Source: Phycisphaerae bacterium
GTDB taxonomy: Bacteria; Planctomycetota; Phycisphaerae; SM23-33
Length of the DNA: 9,788 nucleotides
Direction of reading: 5' to 3'
NCBI GenBank assembly: GCA_022866005.1
Contig: JALHTV010000068.1
Location: 1 to 9,788, forward strand
The notes under the pieces are model-generated. The model was not told the DNA's origin, did no database searches, and saw only the letters and a list, made by a program, of their open reading frames with translations. This document shows, in pieces, positions 1-6,379 of this stretch. The position numbers and the translations under genes are program-made. Positions within the stretch are counted from its first letter, which is position 1, and each line of letters opens with the position of its first letter.

Positions 1-1
1 C

Positions 2-355
2 TTCACCGTGACCGATCCCGCCGCCGAGCAGCCGCGCTGCCAGCGATTCGAGATCAGCCCCACCGGCCCGATCGTGGGCTACCGCGGCAACCTGGCCGAG
101 GGTCAGATGGGCGAGATCGAGCGCGAGGTGCTGGCGGCCGCTGAAGTGAACCCGAACGATTTCCGCCGGGTGGGGGCGTTGAAGGTCAAGGGCGGGCGGC
201 GGGCGCTGCGCTTCGCGCTAGGTGCGCCCACCTTGACGGCCGGGCGCGACGAGGCGAGGGAGTTTCTGGAGCTGACCTTCACCGCACCGTCAGGCTGCTA
301 CGCCACGGTCGTCCTGCGCGAGGTCATGAAGACCGACTGCGAGCTGGGCGACTAG
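2..355 (+). CDS. truD: tRNA pseudouridine synthase D, C-terminal part (5' end outside window)
   Basis: TruD converts U13 of tRNA(Glu) (E. coli numbering) to pseudouridine in the cytoplasm. Only the last 117 residues lie in the window; the frame is open to the left edge (F-T-V-T-D...), so the GTG at position 8 is not the true start. Family signatures visible are SPTGPIVGY near residues 19-27, a GGRRALRF block in the middle and SGCYATVVLREVMK near the end, which is the typical TruD carboxy terminus. The catalytic Asp region would be upstream, outside the window. The gene ends in TAG and converges on the tandem-ACT gene with 44 bp between the two stops. The assignment rests on these conserved blocks recalled from the family, not on an alignment. 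Confidence 0.9.
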   Translation, partial: FTVTDPAAEQPRCQRFEISPTGPIVGYRGNLAEGQMGEIEREVLAAAEVNPNDFRRVGALKVKGGRRALRFALGAPTLTAGRDEAREFLELTFTAPSGCYATVVLREVMKTDCELGD

Positions 356-399
356 CGCCGGGGGCGCTTCCTCTGCCCGCCTTCGACGGTCCGTCCCGC

Positions 400-855
400 C
401 TAGCCCCTCCCCCGTTGGGGGGAGGTCTTGACGGTTGCCGCGGCCTTGGCGTCATCGTGCCGGTACTCGGCCAATGCCCGCGAGGCGTGGATAAGGTCGT
501 TGACCTTGAACACGGCCGTGGTGCGTCCGCCGCGCGCGCCGCCCGTGCAGTAAGCGTAGCCGATGTTGACGTGCTCGTCGGCCAGCTTCTGGGCGACCGA
601 GGCGAAGGCCCCGGGGCGGTTCTCCAGCTCCAGCACCAGCACCTCGCTCTCGGCCCAGCGGTCGTGGGCCTTGCCCAGCACGTCGCGGGCGACGGCCGGG
701 TGGTCGGCGATGATCCGCAGCACACCGTGCTCACCGGAATCGCCGAGGGTGAGCGCAATGATGTTGACCTTGGCCCTCGCCAGGGCGCTGGTCACACCGG
801 CAAGGACCCCAGGCCGGTTGATCAGGAAGATCGAGAACTCCGTCTCTGTCCGCAT
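400..855 (-). CDS. Tandem ACT-domain protein (probable amino-acid-sensing regulator)
   Basis: This 151-residue protein is almost entirely two ACT domains, about residues 5-68 and 72-135. Each opens with the characteristic turn and helix: NRPGVLAGVTSALARAKVNI in the first and NRPGAFASVAQKLADEHVNI in the second. ACT domains bind small ligands, usually amino acids, between paired domains. No catalytic or DNA-binding domain is attached, so it most likely acts as a free-standing sensor or regulatory partner; the target is unknown. The ATG at 853-855 is preceded by AAAGGAG with 6 nt spacing, a convincing ribosome-binding site. It lies downstream of tsaB on the same strand (146 bp gap) and has a possible promoter of its own. 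Its last eight codons overlap a GC-rich hairpin, so the tail (TSPQRGRG) is probably not conserved. Confidence 0.88.
   Translation of the reverse strand: MRTETEFSIFLINRPGVLAGVTSALARAKVNIIALTLGDSGEHGVLRIIADHPAVARDVLGKAHDRWAESEVLVLELENRPGAFASVAQKLADEHVNIGYAYCTGGARGGRTTAVFKVNDLIHASRALAEYRHDDAKAAATVKTSPQRGRG
406..425. repeat. GC hairpin, 8-bp stem with GTTG loop, overlapping the 3' end of the ACT gene
   Basis: CCTCCCCC (406-413) pairs exactly with GGGGGAGG (418-425) around a GTTG loop. It sits between the convergent truD and ACT genes and encodes part of the ACT C-terminal tail. There is no T-tract on either side, so it is not a classic intrinsic terminator, though it may still slow or end transcription. 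It resembles the hairpin at 1869-1887. Confidence 0.6.
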
Positions 856-921
856 GCACGCTCCTTTGCTGGGCCAGGGTGCCGCGGGGGTCAGCCCGCC
901 GCGCCGCCTGGCCCCGTATGT

Positions 922-927
922 ATTCTA
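922..927 (-). promoter_or_regulatory. Possible -10 box of the ACT gene
   Basis: On the minus strand this reads TAGAAT within TAGAATAC, an AT-rich island in GC-rich DNA about 67 nt before the ATG. The matching -35 position (945-950, GAACTC) is poor, so the call depends on the -10 and on its identity with the TAGAATAC upstream of the ABC gene. The rest of the 146-bp gap to tsaB (856-1001) shows no gene. Confidence 0.35.
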
Positions 928-1001
928 AGCCGCAGACGGCCGAGGAGTTCGCACGATCTGCGAGCCTGGAGCATCCCGGCGGGCCGCGACTGTATGTCTT
1001 T

Positions 1002-1718
1002 TCATTTGCGCAACTTGTGGAAGCCACCCTCCCCGGCCGGCCCCGTGATGTGGGGCGAGCGGGCATAGACCGGCAGCAGGCGGTGATACTCGGTGAACTG
1101 CCCCGCCGCAGCCAGGCGCGAGCCGACCGCGTAGACCCCCTCGGCCGTGGGCAGGTGCAGCTCGGCCGCGGCGAAGGAGACACCCGGGGCGGCCATCACG
1201 TGATAGGCCAGACCTTCGCCGGTCAGCAGCAGCGGCCGGGGAGCGGCGGTCAGGAACGCGTCCGGCTCCCACAGCCGGCCGGGTGGGTCCACCGGTTCGA
1301 TCCGCTCGCCCTGGCGGGCAAAGAGCGTCGCGTGAAAGCAGCCCTCGCGGGCGTCCAGAACGACGGCCAGGTGCCGCCAGTCCAGCGCTCGGGCGTTTTC
1401 GGCCACGGCCGCAGGCGTGGGCACGGCCACGCAGCGGATTCCCCCGACGGCCTGGGCGAGCGTGCGGGCGACCGTGATCCCCACGCGGACGCCGGTGAAG
1501 CTGCCCGGCCCGGCCGAGACGTAGACCTCGTCGATGTCCGCCGGGTGCAGGCCGGCCTCGGCTACCATCGCGGCCAGGTGGGTCAGCAGGTGCGTCGTAT
1601 GCCGGCCGGCGGCGTCGAAGTGCACCACGCGCTGCGGGTGCCCGTCGACGGCCAGCAGCAGCCCACCGGCCCGGCAGCTTGTCTCCATCGCCACGGTGAC
1701 CGTGCGCCTGTCCGTCAT
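1002..1718 (-). CDS. tsaB: tRNA threonylcarbamoyladenosine biosynthesis protein TsaB
   Basis: TsaB is the non-catalytic ASKHA-fold partner of TsaD; with TsaE and the threonylcarbamoyl-AMP made by TsaC/Sua5 it installs t6A37 on ANN-reading tRNAs in the cytoplasm. The 238-residue product is of normal length. Diagnostic segments are the METSC strand near residues 11-15, SAGPGSFTGVRVGITVART at 68-85 (the glycine-rich family hallmark), and LLPVYAR at 214-220, matching the usual C-terminal P-x-Y-x-R. The start chosen is the ATG at 1716-1718, because it immediately precedes the first beta strand and follows GAAGGAG. The frame stays open 34 codons further upstream, but that stretch would cover the promoter. 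The gene is divergent from the ABC transporter, and the ACT gene follows on the same strand. Confidence 0.93.
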   Translation of the reverse strand: MTDRRTVTVAMETSCRAGGLLLAVDGHPQRVVHFDAAGRHTTHLLTHLAAMVAEAGLHPADIDEVYVSAGPGSFTGVRVGITVARTLAQAVGGIRCVAVPTPAAVAENARALDWRHLAVVLDAREGCFHATLFARQGERIEPVDPPGRLWEPDAFLTAAPRPLLLTGEGLAYHVMAAPGVSFAAAELHLPTAEGVYAVGSRLAAAGQFTEYHRLLPVYARSPHITGPAGEGGFHKLRK

Positions 1719-1738
1719 CGCTCCTTCTTCGCCTGGCG

Positions 1739-1767
1739 ATTGTAGGGGGGGTGATGCGGGGAGCCAA
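1739..1767 (-). promoter_or_regulatory. Probable sigma-70-type promoter of tsaB
   Basis: On the minus strand TTGGCT (1767-1762) and TACAAT (1744-1739) are separated by 17 nt, matching the -35 consensus at four of six positions and the -10 at five of six. A start about 6-8 nt downstream would leave a leader of roughly 15 nt that contains the GAAGGAG ribosome-binding site. This supports the 1718 start of tsaB rather than the longer reading frame. Confidence 0.6.
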
Positions 1768-1821
1768 ACGGAATCCCGCGAAAGCATCAGCGTTTTGGGG
1801 GACGGGTGATCGAGAGCCAAT

Positions 1822-1841
1822 CCCCCTGCTGCCGCAGGGGG
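1822..1841. repeat. GC hairpin in the tsaB/ABC divergent region (first of two)
   Basis: CCCCCTGC (1822-1829) pairs with GCAGGGGG (1834-1841) around a 4-nt loop. The AATCCCCCT at its left side can alternatively pair with AGGGGGATT at 1882-1890, which would fold both hairpins into one larger structure. No coding potential is seen here. Confidence 0.55.
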
Positions 1842-1868
1842 CTTCCCCCCCAGGGCGCGTCCGATCAG

Positions 1869-1887
1869 CCCCCTCCGCAGGAGGGGG
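1869..1887. repeat. GC hairpin in the tsaB/ABC divergent region (second of two)
   Basis: CCCCCTCC (1869-1876) pairs with GGAGGGGG (1880-1887) around the triloop GCA. Together with 1822-1841 it fills the middle of the 275-bp divergent spacer, between the tsaB promoter and the putative ABC promoter. It could insulate the two transcription units or be a copy of a dispersed palindromic element. Confidence 0.55.
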
Positions 1888-1952
1888 ATTCCGCCGAAAC
1901 GCCCATGCTCCTGAATCCCGCGCCGGCTGTGGCGTGCCCGGCGGCGCGGGGG

Positions 1953-1958
1953 TAGAAT
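1953..1958 (+). promoter_or_regulatory. Possible -10 box of the ABC transporter gene
   Basis: TAGAAT, within TAGAATAC, lies 35 nt before the chosen ATG at 1994 in otherwise GC-rich sequence. The -35 position with a 17-nt spacer (1930-1935, TGGCGT) matches poorly, so the call is tentative. The same octamer precedes the ACT gene. Confidence 0.4.
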
Positions 1959-1993
1959 ACGGTTTTCCCGGCCCCAGAACTGAGAGATCCGCC

Positions 1994-4282
1994 ATGGCGG
2001 AAGAGCCCAAGAAGGACGACCTGCTCGACCACGCGCCCGAGGAGCTGCAAGCGGTCATCTCGGACGCGGTGCCGCTGACTTCTGTGCAGGCGGCGGCGCG
2101 GCACGACCTCGACGAGCACGGCATGTACGTCGAGGGGTACCTGGTGCTGACCGAGTCGCGCCTGGGTCACTTCCTGAAGCGCGACGAGGGTTGGCGGGGG
2201 CACTGGACGGACGTGAGCCGCCTGAGCGGGGCGATCATCGTCGAGGGGCTGGGCATGAACCTGCTGCGGCTGCTAGCCGACGGGAAGGCGGTGGGGGAGT
2301 TCCGCTTCACGCTCCGCCAGGCCCGGGAGGTCGCCAAGCTCCAGCGGCGGTTGGAGCGGCGGATCGAGGGCAAGGAGGCCGACTCCCCCGAGGCCGAAAG
2401 GCCCCGCGTCGAGGAGAAGAAGGTCCGCTGCGACAAGTGCGGGCGGGTCATCCCGCCCTGGTCGGAGGTCTGCCCGGCCTGCTTGAGCCGGCGCAAGGTG
2501 CTCAGCCGGCTGATGGATTTCGTGCGCCCCTACAAGTGGCAGGCGATCGCGGGGATGTGCCTGGCCGTCCTGGCGACCACGGTGCAACTGTTCGAGCCGT
2601 ACTTGCGCAAGCCGATGCTGGACAAGGGGTTAGGTCTAAGCCCCGGCCACCACGCCGACTACTCGGTGCTGCTGTTCTACGTGGTGCTGCTGGCCGTGTT
2701 GGTGGTCTGTGACGTCGTCATGGGGCTGTTTCGCGAGCGGCTGATGGCGAAGCTCGCCAGCCGGATGGGCCGCGACGTCCGCGACCGGATCTACGGCCAC
2801 ATCCACAAGCTGAGCTTGAGCTTCTTCTCGCGCAAGCCCACCGGCACCCTGGTCACACGCGTGACCAGCGACAGCGACCGCATCTTTGATTTCGTGGCCT
2901 TCACGATCATCGAGGCGATCATCGCTTTGCTCACCATCGGCGGGGTGGGGGTCGCCCTGTTTGCCATGAACTGGAAGCTCGCCTGCGCGGTGCTGATGCC
3001 GATCCCCATCATGTCTATCCTGACCATCTTCTTCCACAAGCGCCTGCACCGGGGCTTTCTGCGGCTGTGGCATCGCTGGAGCCAGATGACAGCGGTCGTC
3101 GCCGATTCGCTACCGGGGGTGCGGGTGATTAAGGCGTTCAGCCAGGAGCGGCGCGAGGTCGAGCGCTTCGGGGAGAGCAACTGGAGCTTCTACGATGGGG
3201 AGGTCGGCATGGTCTCCCTGTGGACGCTGTTCCGACCGGTGATGCAGTTCTGTGCCCAGTTGGGCGTGCTGCTGGTGTGGATTGTCGGGGGGTGGTGGGC
3301 TGTGAAAGACTCTCTGGCCGGGCGCACGGCCGAGCAGGGCGCGATGACGGCCGGGACGCTGATGGCCTACATGGGCTACATGGGGATGTTCTATCGGCCG
3401 ATCCACATGGTGGCGCACATGGACCGCATGTTCAACCGCGCGGCCACCAGCGTGCAGCGGATCTTCGAGGTCCTGGACACCGAGCCGGCCATCTTCTCCA
3501 AGCTCGGCGCGGTCACGGCCCAGAGCATCCGCGGCGAGATCGAGCTGCGGAACGTGACCTTCACCTACGACGGCGTGCGCAAGGTGCTCAGGAACATCAA
3601 CCTCAAGATCGCCCCGGGCGAGATGGTGGGCCTGGCCGGGCCCAGCGGCGGCGGCAAGACCACCATGGTCAACCTCATCTGCCGCTTCTACGACGTGCTG
3701 GAAGGCCAGATCTTCATCGACGGGGTGGACCTGCGCGACTACGACATCGAGCAGCTCCGCCACCACATCGGGGTGGTGCTCCAGGATCCGTTCCTGTTCC
3801 ACGGCACCGTCGCGGCCAACATCGCCTACGGCAACCCCCAGGCCACACTGGACCAGATCATCACCGCCGCCAAGGCCGCCAACGCCCACGACTTTATCGT
3901 GGGCTTCCCCGACGGCTACGACACCCTGGTCGGCGAGAGAGGCCACACGCTGTCGGGCGGGGAACGCCAGCGGATCAGCATCGCCCGGGCCATCCTCAAC
4001 AATCCCACCGTCCTCATCCTGGACGAGGCGACCAGCTCCGTGGACACCGAGACCGAAAAGCTCATCCAGGAGGCCCTGGACCACCTCATCGCCAACCGCA
4101 CCACCATCGCCATCGCCCACCGCCTCAGCACGCTGCGCAAGGCCGACCGACTGGTCATCCTGGACAAGGGCGAGATCATCGAGCTGGGCAGCCACGAGGA
4201 ACTCAGCAGCAAGGAAGGCGGAGTCTACGCCAAGCTGCTCCGCATGCAGACGGAGATGCAGTCCATCATCGCCATCGCGTGA
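1994..4282 (+). CDS. ABC half-exporter with N-terminal PH-like and zinc-ribbon extension (DUF1854-associated type)
   Basis: This 762-residue protein fuses an exporter-type transmembrane domain to an ATPase domain and should work as a membrane homodimer; the substrate is unknown. Residues about 25-125 form a beta-rich module (GYLVLTESRLGHF, then a closing helix) that could be PH-like. Next is a zinc ribbon, C146-x2-C149 and C160-x2-C163. Six membrane segments fall near 182-200, 224-246, 300-323, 328-347, 410-435 and 452-472. The ATPase has Walker A GPSGGGKTT (549-557), Q-loop Q597, signature LSGGE (653-657), Walker B LILDE with catalytic E678, and H-loop H709, so it looks active. The ATG at 1994 is chosen; the frame is open to 1751, but that stretch crosses hairpins and a putative promoter. 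The neighbouring DUF1854 gene is a known partner of this transporter family, in some genomes beside cyanophycin genes; none is visible here. Confidence 0.93.
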   Translation: MAEEPKKDDLLDHAPEELQAVISDAVPLTSVQAAARHDLDEHGMYVEGYLVLTESRLGHFLKRDEGWRGHWTDVSRLSGAIIVEGLGMNLLRLLADGKAVGEFRFTLRQAREVAKLQRRLERRIEGKEADSPEAERPRVEEKKVRCDKCGRVIPPWSEVCPACLSRRKVLSRLMDFVRPYKWQAIAGMCLAVLATTVQLFEPYLRKPMLDKGLGLSPGHHADYSVLLFYVVLLAVLVVCDVVMGLFRERLMAKLASRMGRDVRDRIYGHIHKLSLSFFSRKPTGTLVTRVTSDSDRIFDFVAFTIIEAIIALLTIGGVGVALFAMNWKLACAVLMPIPIMSILTIFFHKRLHRGFLRLWHRWSQMTAVVADSLPGVRVIKAFSQERREVERFGESNWSFYDGEVGMVSLWTLFRPVMQFCAQLGVLLVWIVGGWWAVKDSLAGRTAEQGAMTAGTLMAYMGYMGMFYRPIHMVAHMDRMFNRAATSVQRIFEVLDTEPAIFSKLGAVTAQSIRGEIELRNVTFTYDGVRKVLRNINLKIAPGEMVGLAGPSGGGKTTMVNLICRFYDVLEGQIFIDGVDLRDYDIEQLRHHIGVVLQDPFLFHGTVAANIAYGNPQATLDQIITAAKAANAHDFIVGFPDGYDTLVGERGHTLSGGERQRISIARAILNNPTVLILDEATSSVDTETEKLIQEALDHLIANRTTIAIAHRLSTLRKADRLVILDKGEIIELGSHEELSSKEGGVYAKLLRMQTEMQSIIAIA

Positions 4283-4296
4283 TGAGACCAGGAACC

Positions 4297-4320
4297 AGTT
4301 CACCGGTTCACTAGTGAACT
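4297..4320. repeat. Three GTTCAC units (two direct, one inverted) between convergent genes
   Basis: GTTCAC occurs at 4298-4303 and 4306-4311 and, inverted, as GTGAAC at 4314-4319, each unit 8 bp apart. Positions 4306-4319 form a perfect 14-bp palindrome, and AGTTCAC/GTGAACT (4297-4303 with 4314-4320) can form a 7-bp stem. It lies just past the ABC stop and before the DUF1854 stop, so a role in ending transcription is possible although no T-tract follows. Confidence 0.55.
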
Positions 4321-4365
4321 CGTCAGCGGGTCGGGTCGCGGGGGGACAGGACGTGCCGGCGCCTG

Positions 4366-4920
4366 TTAGAAGTAGTCTTCCAGCCACTTGCGGCTGGTGG
4401 GGTCCAAGGCCTTCAGGTCGGTCAGCTCGTAGGCGTTCCCGTCGGCATCGCGGAACAGCGCGCGGCTGTCGCTCAGCAGGTGCACGTCATCGCGGCTGCG
4501 GATCTGGAAGGTCACCTCGCCGCGGTCGGTGGTGGCGGTAATCGAGATCACGTCGAACTCGTTGCGATGGTCGGTGATCCGGCGGATCTTGGGGTTGAAG
4601 ATCTTGTCCGCCAGCTCCTCGCGGACGACCTCGCGGCTGGTGGAGTCCAGCTCGTCCAGCGTCCGCAGCAGCGCCAGCTCCTTGCCCTCCTTGTCGCGGA
4701 TGGCGATGTAGTAGTCCGGCAGCGACCACGGGAAGCAGCGGGCCACGCGGGCATCGACGATCGGTTCTCCCCGCCCGTCGATCTGCACCACCAGTTGCCC
4801 GGCCTCATTGCGGGAGACGGCCTTGACGACCCCGGCCGCAGCAAGCGGCGGGGCGGGTACGTCGTCGGTCTTGCCAATCTGCGTCACGGCCTTGGTGTCC
4901 TTTCCGGGGCGAGGCGCCAC
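4366..4920 (-). CDS. DUF1854 family protein, partner of the adjacent ABC transporter
   Basis: The 184-residue product matches the DUF1854 pattern. After a variable, proline- and alanine-rich N-terminus (1-28) come RCFPWSLPDYYIAIRDKEG (61-79), then KIFNPKIRRITD (106-117), TDRGEVTFQIRSRDDV (131-146) and the closing DADGNAYELTDLKALDPTSR (158-177). The biochemical role is unknown. The family is repeatedly encoded beside ABC exporters, and in some proteobacteria beside cyanophycin-metabolism genes, which suggests a soluble regulator or cargo partner of the transporter. The start is GTG at 4918-4920; no strong Shine-Dalgarno is visible, but no better start was seen and a good promoter lies 33 nt upstream. 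It is unusual that the gene converges on its partner, with an 83-bp gap, rather than following it. Confidence 0.88.
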   Translation of the reverse strand: MAPRPGKDTKAVTQIGKTDDVPAPPLAAAGVVKAVSRNEAGQLVVQIDGRGEPIVDARVARCFPWSLPDYYIAIRDKEGKELALLRTLDELDSTSREVVREELADKIFNPKIRRITDHRNEFDVISITATTDRGEVTFQIRSRDDVHLLSDSRALFRDADGNAYELTDLKALDPTSRKWLEDYF

Positions 4921-4952
4921 CCCACTGAACGCGACCAGAGTAGGAGTTGCGT

Positions 4953-4982
4953 ATTATAGCACGGCCTGGGTGGCGAGGTCAC
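4953..4982 (-). promoter_or_regulatory. Probable sigma-70-type promoter of the DUF1854 gene
   Basis: On the minus strand GTGACC (4982-4977) and a perfect TATAAT (4958-4953) are separated by 18 nt. A start near 4946 would leave a leader of about 25 nt before the GTG at 4920. This is the best -10 element in the window and shows that DUF1854 has its own promoter, independent of dprA upstream. Confidence 0.6.
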
Positions 4983-5040
4983 CCCTTTGCGGGCGAGGGG
5001 GAGCATCGGCATTGTGGCGGTTAGTCCGCAAATCAGCCGT

Positions 5041-5103
5041 TCGGCCGAGGCGGCCGAGCTACCCGTCCAGGCTGGACCTGTGGCACAGCCGCCCCGGCTG
5101 TGC
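5041..5103. repeat. Three consecutive hairpins between dprA and the DUF1854 gene
   Basis: Three perfect inverted repeats follow one another. TCGGCC/GGCCGA (5041-5046 with 5052-5057) has a 5-nt loop, GTCCAG/CTGGAC (5065-5070 with 5072-5077) has one central base, and GCACAGCCG/CGGCTGTGC (5083-5091 with 5095-5103) is a 9-bp stem with a CCC loop. They sit 38 bp beyond the dprA stop in its direction of transcription, so they may mark its end, but no T-tract follows on the minus strand. Apart from these and the DUF1854 promoter, the 220-bp gap 4921-5140 shows no gene. Confidence 0.6.
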
Positions 5104-5140
5104 TCTTACCCCAAAACGCCCGCGGTCCCTCGGGGAAACA

Positions 5141-6295
5141 TCAGGAGCTGGGGGCGGGCTTGGGCGCCTTGAGGGTCTTATGCGCTTTATGCGAAAAGAC
5201 GTTGCCCGGGCGCTGGGCCACCAGACCCTTGAGCACGAGCATGGTCATGGCGCTGGCGGCCTTGCCGCTATCGATGCCGGTGTGGCGCACCAGCTCATCC
5301 AGGCTCATCGCCCCCCCGGCCAGGGCATCGAACAGCACCCGCTCGGTGGCATCCAGAGCCTGCGCCGCGGCCGACTCCGCCGGCGTCGGCGCCTCAGGGG
5401 CCATGGTCGAGCCCACCTGGCCGAGGTGCTCCAGGATGTCATCGAGGTCCTGGGCCAGGATCGCCCCGTCGCGGATGAGCGCGTTGGCGCCCTGGCTGAG
5501 GGGGCTATCGACTCGCCCGGGAACGGCGAAGACCACGCGCCCCTGCTCGGCCGCCTGGTTAGCGGTGATCAGCGAGCCGCTTCTCCGGGCGGCCTCGACC
5601 ACCAGCACGCCCAGCGACAGCCCGGAGATGATGCGGTTGCGCGTGGGGAAGCTGCCGCCCAGCACCGTCGTCCGCATGGGCAGCTCCGAGATCAGCGCGC
5701 CGCGGCGGTCGGCGAGGATTTGCTCGAAGAGCTTGGCGTTGTCGGGTGGGTAGACCTGGCACAGCCCGCAGCCCATCACCGCGATGGTCCTGCCGCCGCC
5801 GGCCAGGCTCCCGCGATGAGCGGCGGCGTCGATGCCGCGCGCACCGCCGCTGACGACCGTGAAGCCCGCCCTCCCGAGCAATTGGCCGAAGCGCTCGGCC
5901 TGCTCCAGCCCGTAGTAGGTGCAGCGGCGGCTGCCGACGATCGCCATGGCGACCGCGTCGGCCGGCTCCAGGTGGCCTCGCACGTAGAGCACGGCCGGGG
6001 GATCGGCGATGTGGGCCAAGGCTGCCGGGTAGCGCTCGTCCTCCAGGGGCAGGATCGTCACGCCGTGCTCTTGGGCGGCGGCCAGCTCCTGGTCGATCTG
6101 CTCATCGCCCACGGCGGCCAGGGCGGCGGCGGTCTTGTCGCCCACGCCCTGGACCTGCTGCCAGCCCGCCGGCCCCGCGGCGGCGGCCGACTCCACGTCG
6201 CCAAAGGCCTCCACCAGGCGTTTGAAGAGGGTCGCTCCGACTCTCTCGGCCAGGTGCAGTTTCAGATACGCCCGCAGACGTTTAGCTTCGACCAT
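5141..6295 (-). CDS. dprA: DNA processing protein DprA (Smf)
   Basis: DprA binds incoming single-stranded DNA during natural transformation and loads RecA; many non-competent bacteria also carry it. The 384-residue protein has the standard layout. A helical, helix-hairpin-helix-like N-terminus is at 1-65 (VQGVGDKTAAAL at 48-59). The Rossmann-like core at about 80-290 shows MAIVGSRRCTYYG (117-129), SGGARGIDAAAHRGSL (149-164), AVMGCGLCQVYPPDN (172-186), SFPTRNRIISGLS (215-227) and EAARRSGSLITA (234-245). A C-terminal winged-helix-like segment spans about 310-368. The ATG at 6293-6295 is preferred because GGAGGGG lies 9 nt upstream; a GTG six codons earlier (6311-6313) is possible, but its AAAGGG abuts the codon. 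No competence gene is nearby. The accessory insert begins 84 bp upstream. Confidence 0.95.
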   Translation of the reverse strand: MVEAKRLRAYLKLHLAERVGATLFKRLVEAFGDVESAAAAGPAGWQQVQGVGDKTAAALAAVGDEQIDQELAAAQEHGVTILPLEDERYPAALAHIADPPAVLYVRGHLEPADAVAMAIVGSRRCTYYGLEQAERFGQLLGRAGFTVVSGGARGIDAAAHRGSLAGGGRTIAVMGCGLCQVYPPDNAKLFEQILADRRGALISELPMRTTVLGGSFPTRNRIISGLSLGVLVVEAARRSGSLITANQAAEQGRVVFAVPGRVDSPLSQGANALIRDGAILAQDLDDILEHLGQVGSTMAPEAPTPAESAAAQALDATERVLFDALAGGAMSLDELVRHTGIDSGKAASAMTMLVLKGLVAQRPGNVFSHKAHKTLKAPKPAPSS

Positions 6296-6379
6296 GTCGT
6301 AGAGCCCCTCCACCCCTTTCGCCGCGCGATCAGTGTTGAGCGACTTTGTCCAGGCAGTGTGAGTGGCCTTTGAGCATGT

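Noticed and set aside
406..425. Intrinsic terminator between truD and the ACT gene
   Set aside because: The stem is good but no run of T follows on either strand, so it is listed as a repeat rather than a terminator.
415..1745. Plus-strand open frames opposite the ACT and tsaB genes
   Set aside because: They have no recognisable domains and lie across genes with clear family signatures and ribosome-binding sites on the minus strand.
1719..1820. Longer TsaB starting at 1820
   Set aside because: The extra 34 residues precede the normal family start and would cover the well-formed TTGGCT-17-TACAAT promoter.
1751..1993. Longer N-terminus for the ABC transporter gene, since the frame is open from 1751
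   Set aside because: The extra 81 codons run through two hairpins and a putative -10 box, translate to a low-complexity Gly/Pro/Arg-rich sequence, and overlap the tsaB promoter.
3110..4387. Long open frame antisense to the ABC transporter (425 codons)
   Set aside because: It mirrors the well-conserved ATPase domain on the other strand, has Val/Asp/Gly-rich composition without recognisable motifs, and is the usual shadow in high-GC coding DNA.
4808..6373. Long plus-strand open frame of 521 codons opposite dprA
   Set aside because: dprA on the minus strand carries all family motifs; the plus-strand product is a His/Gln/Gly/Ala-rich shadow without a domain.
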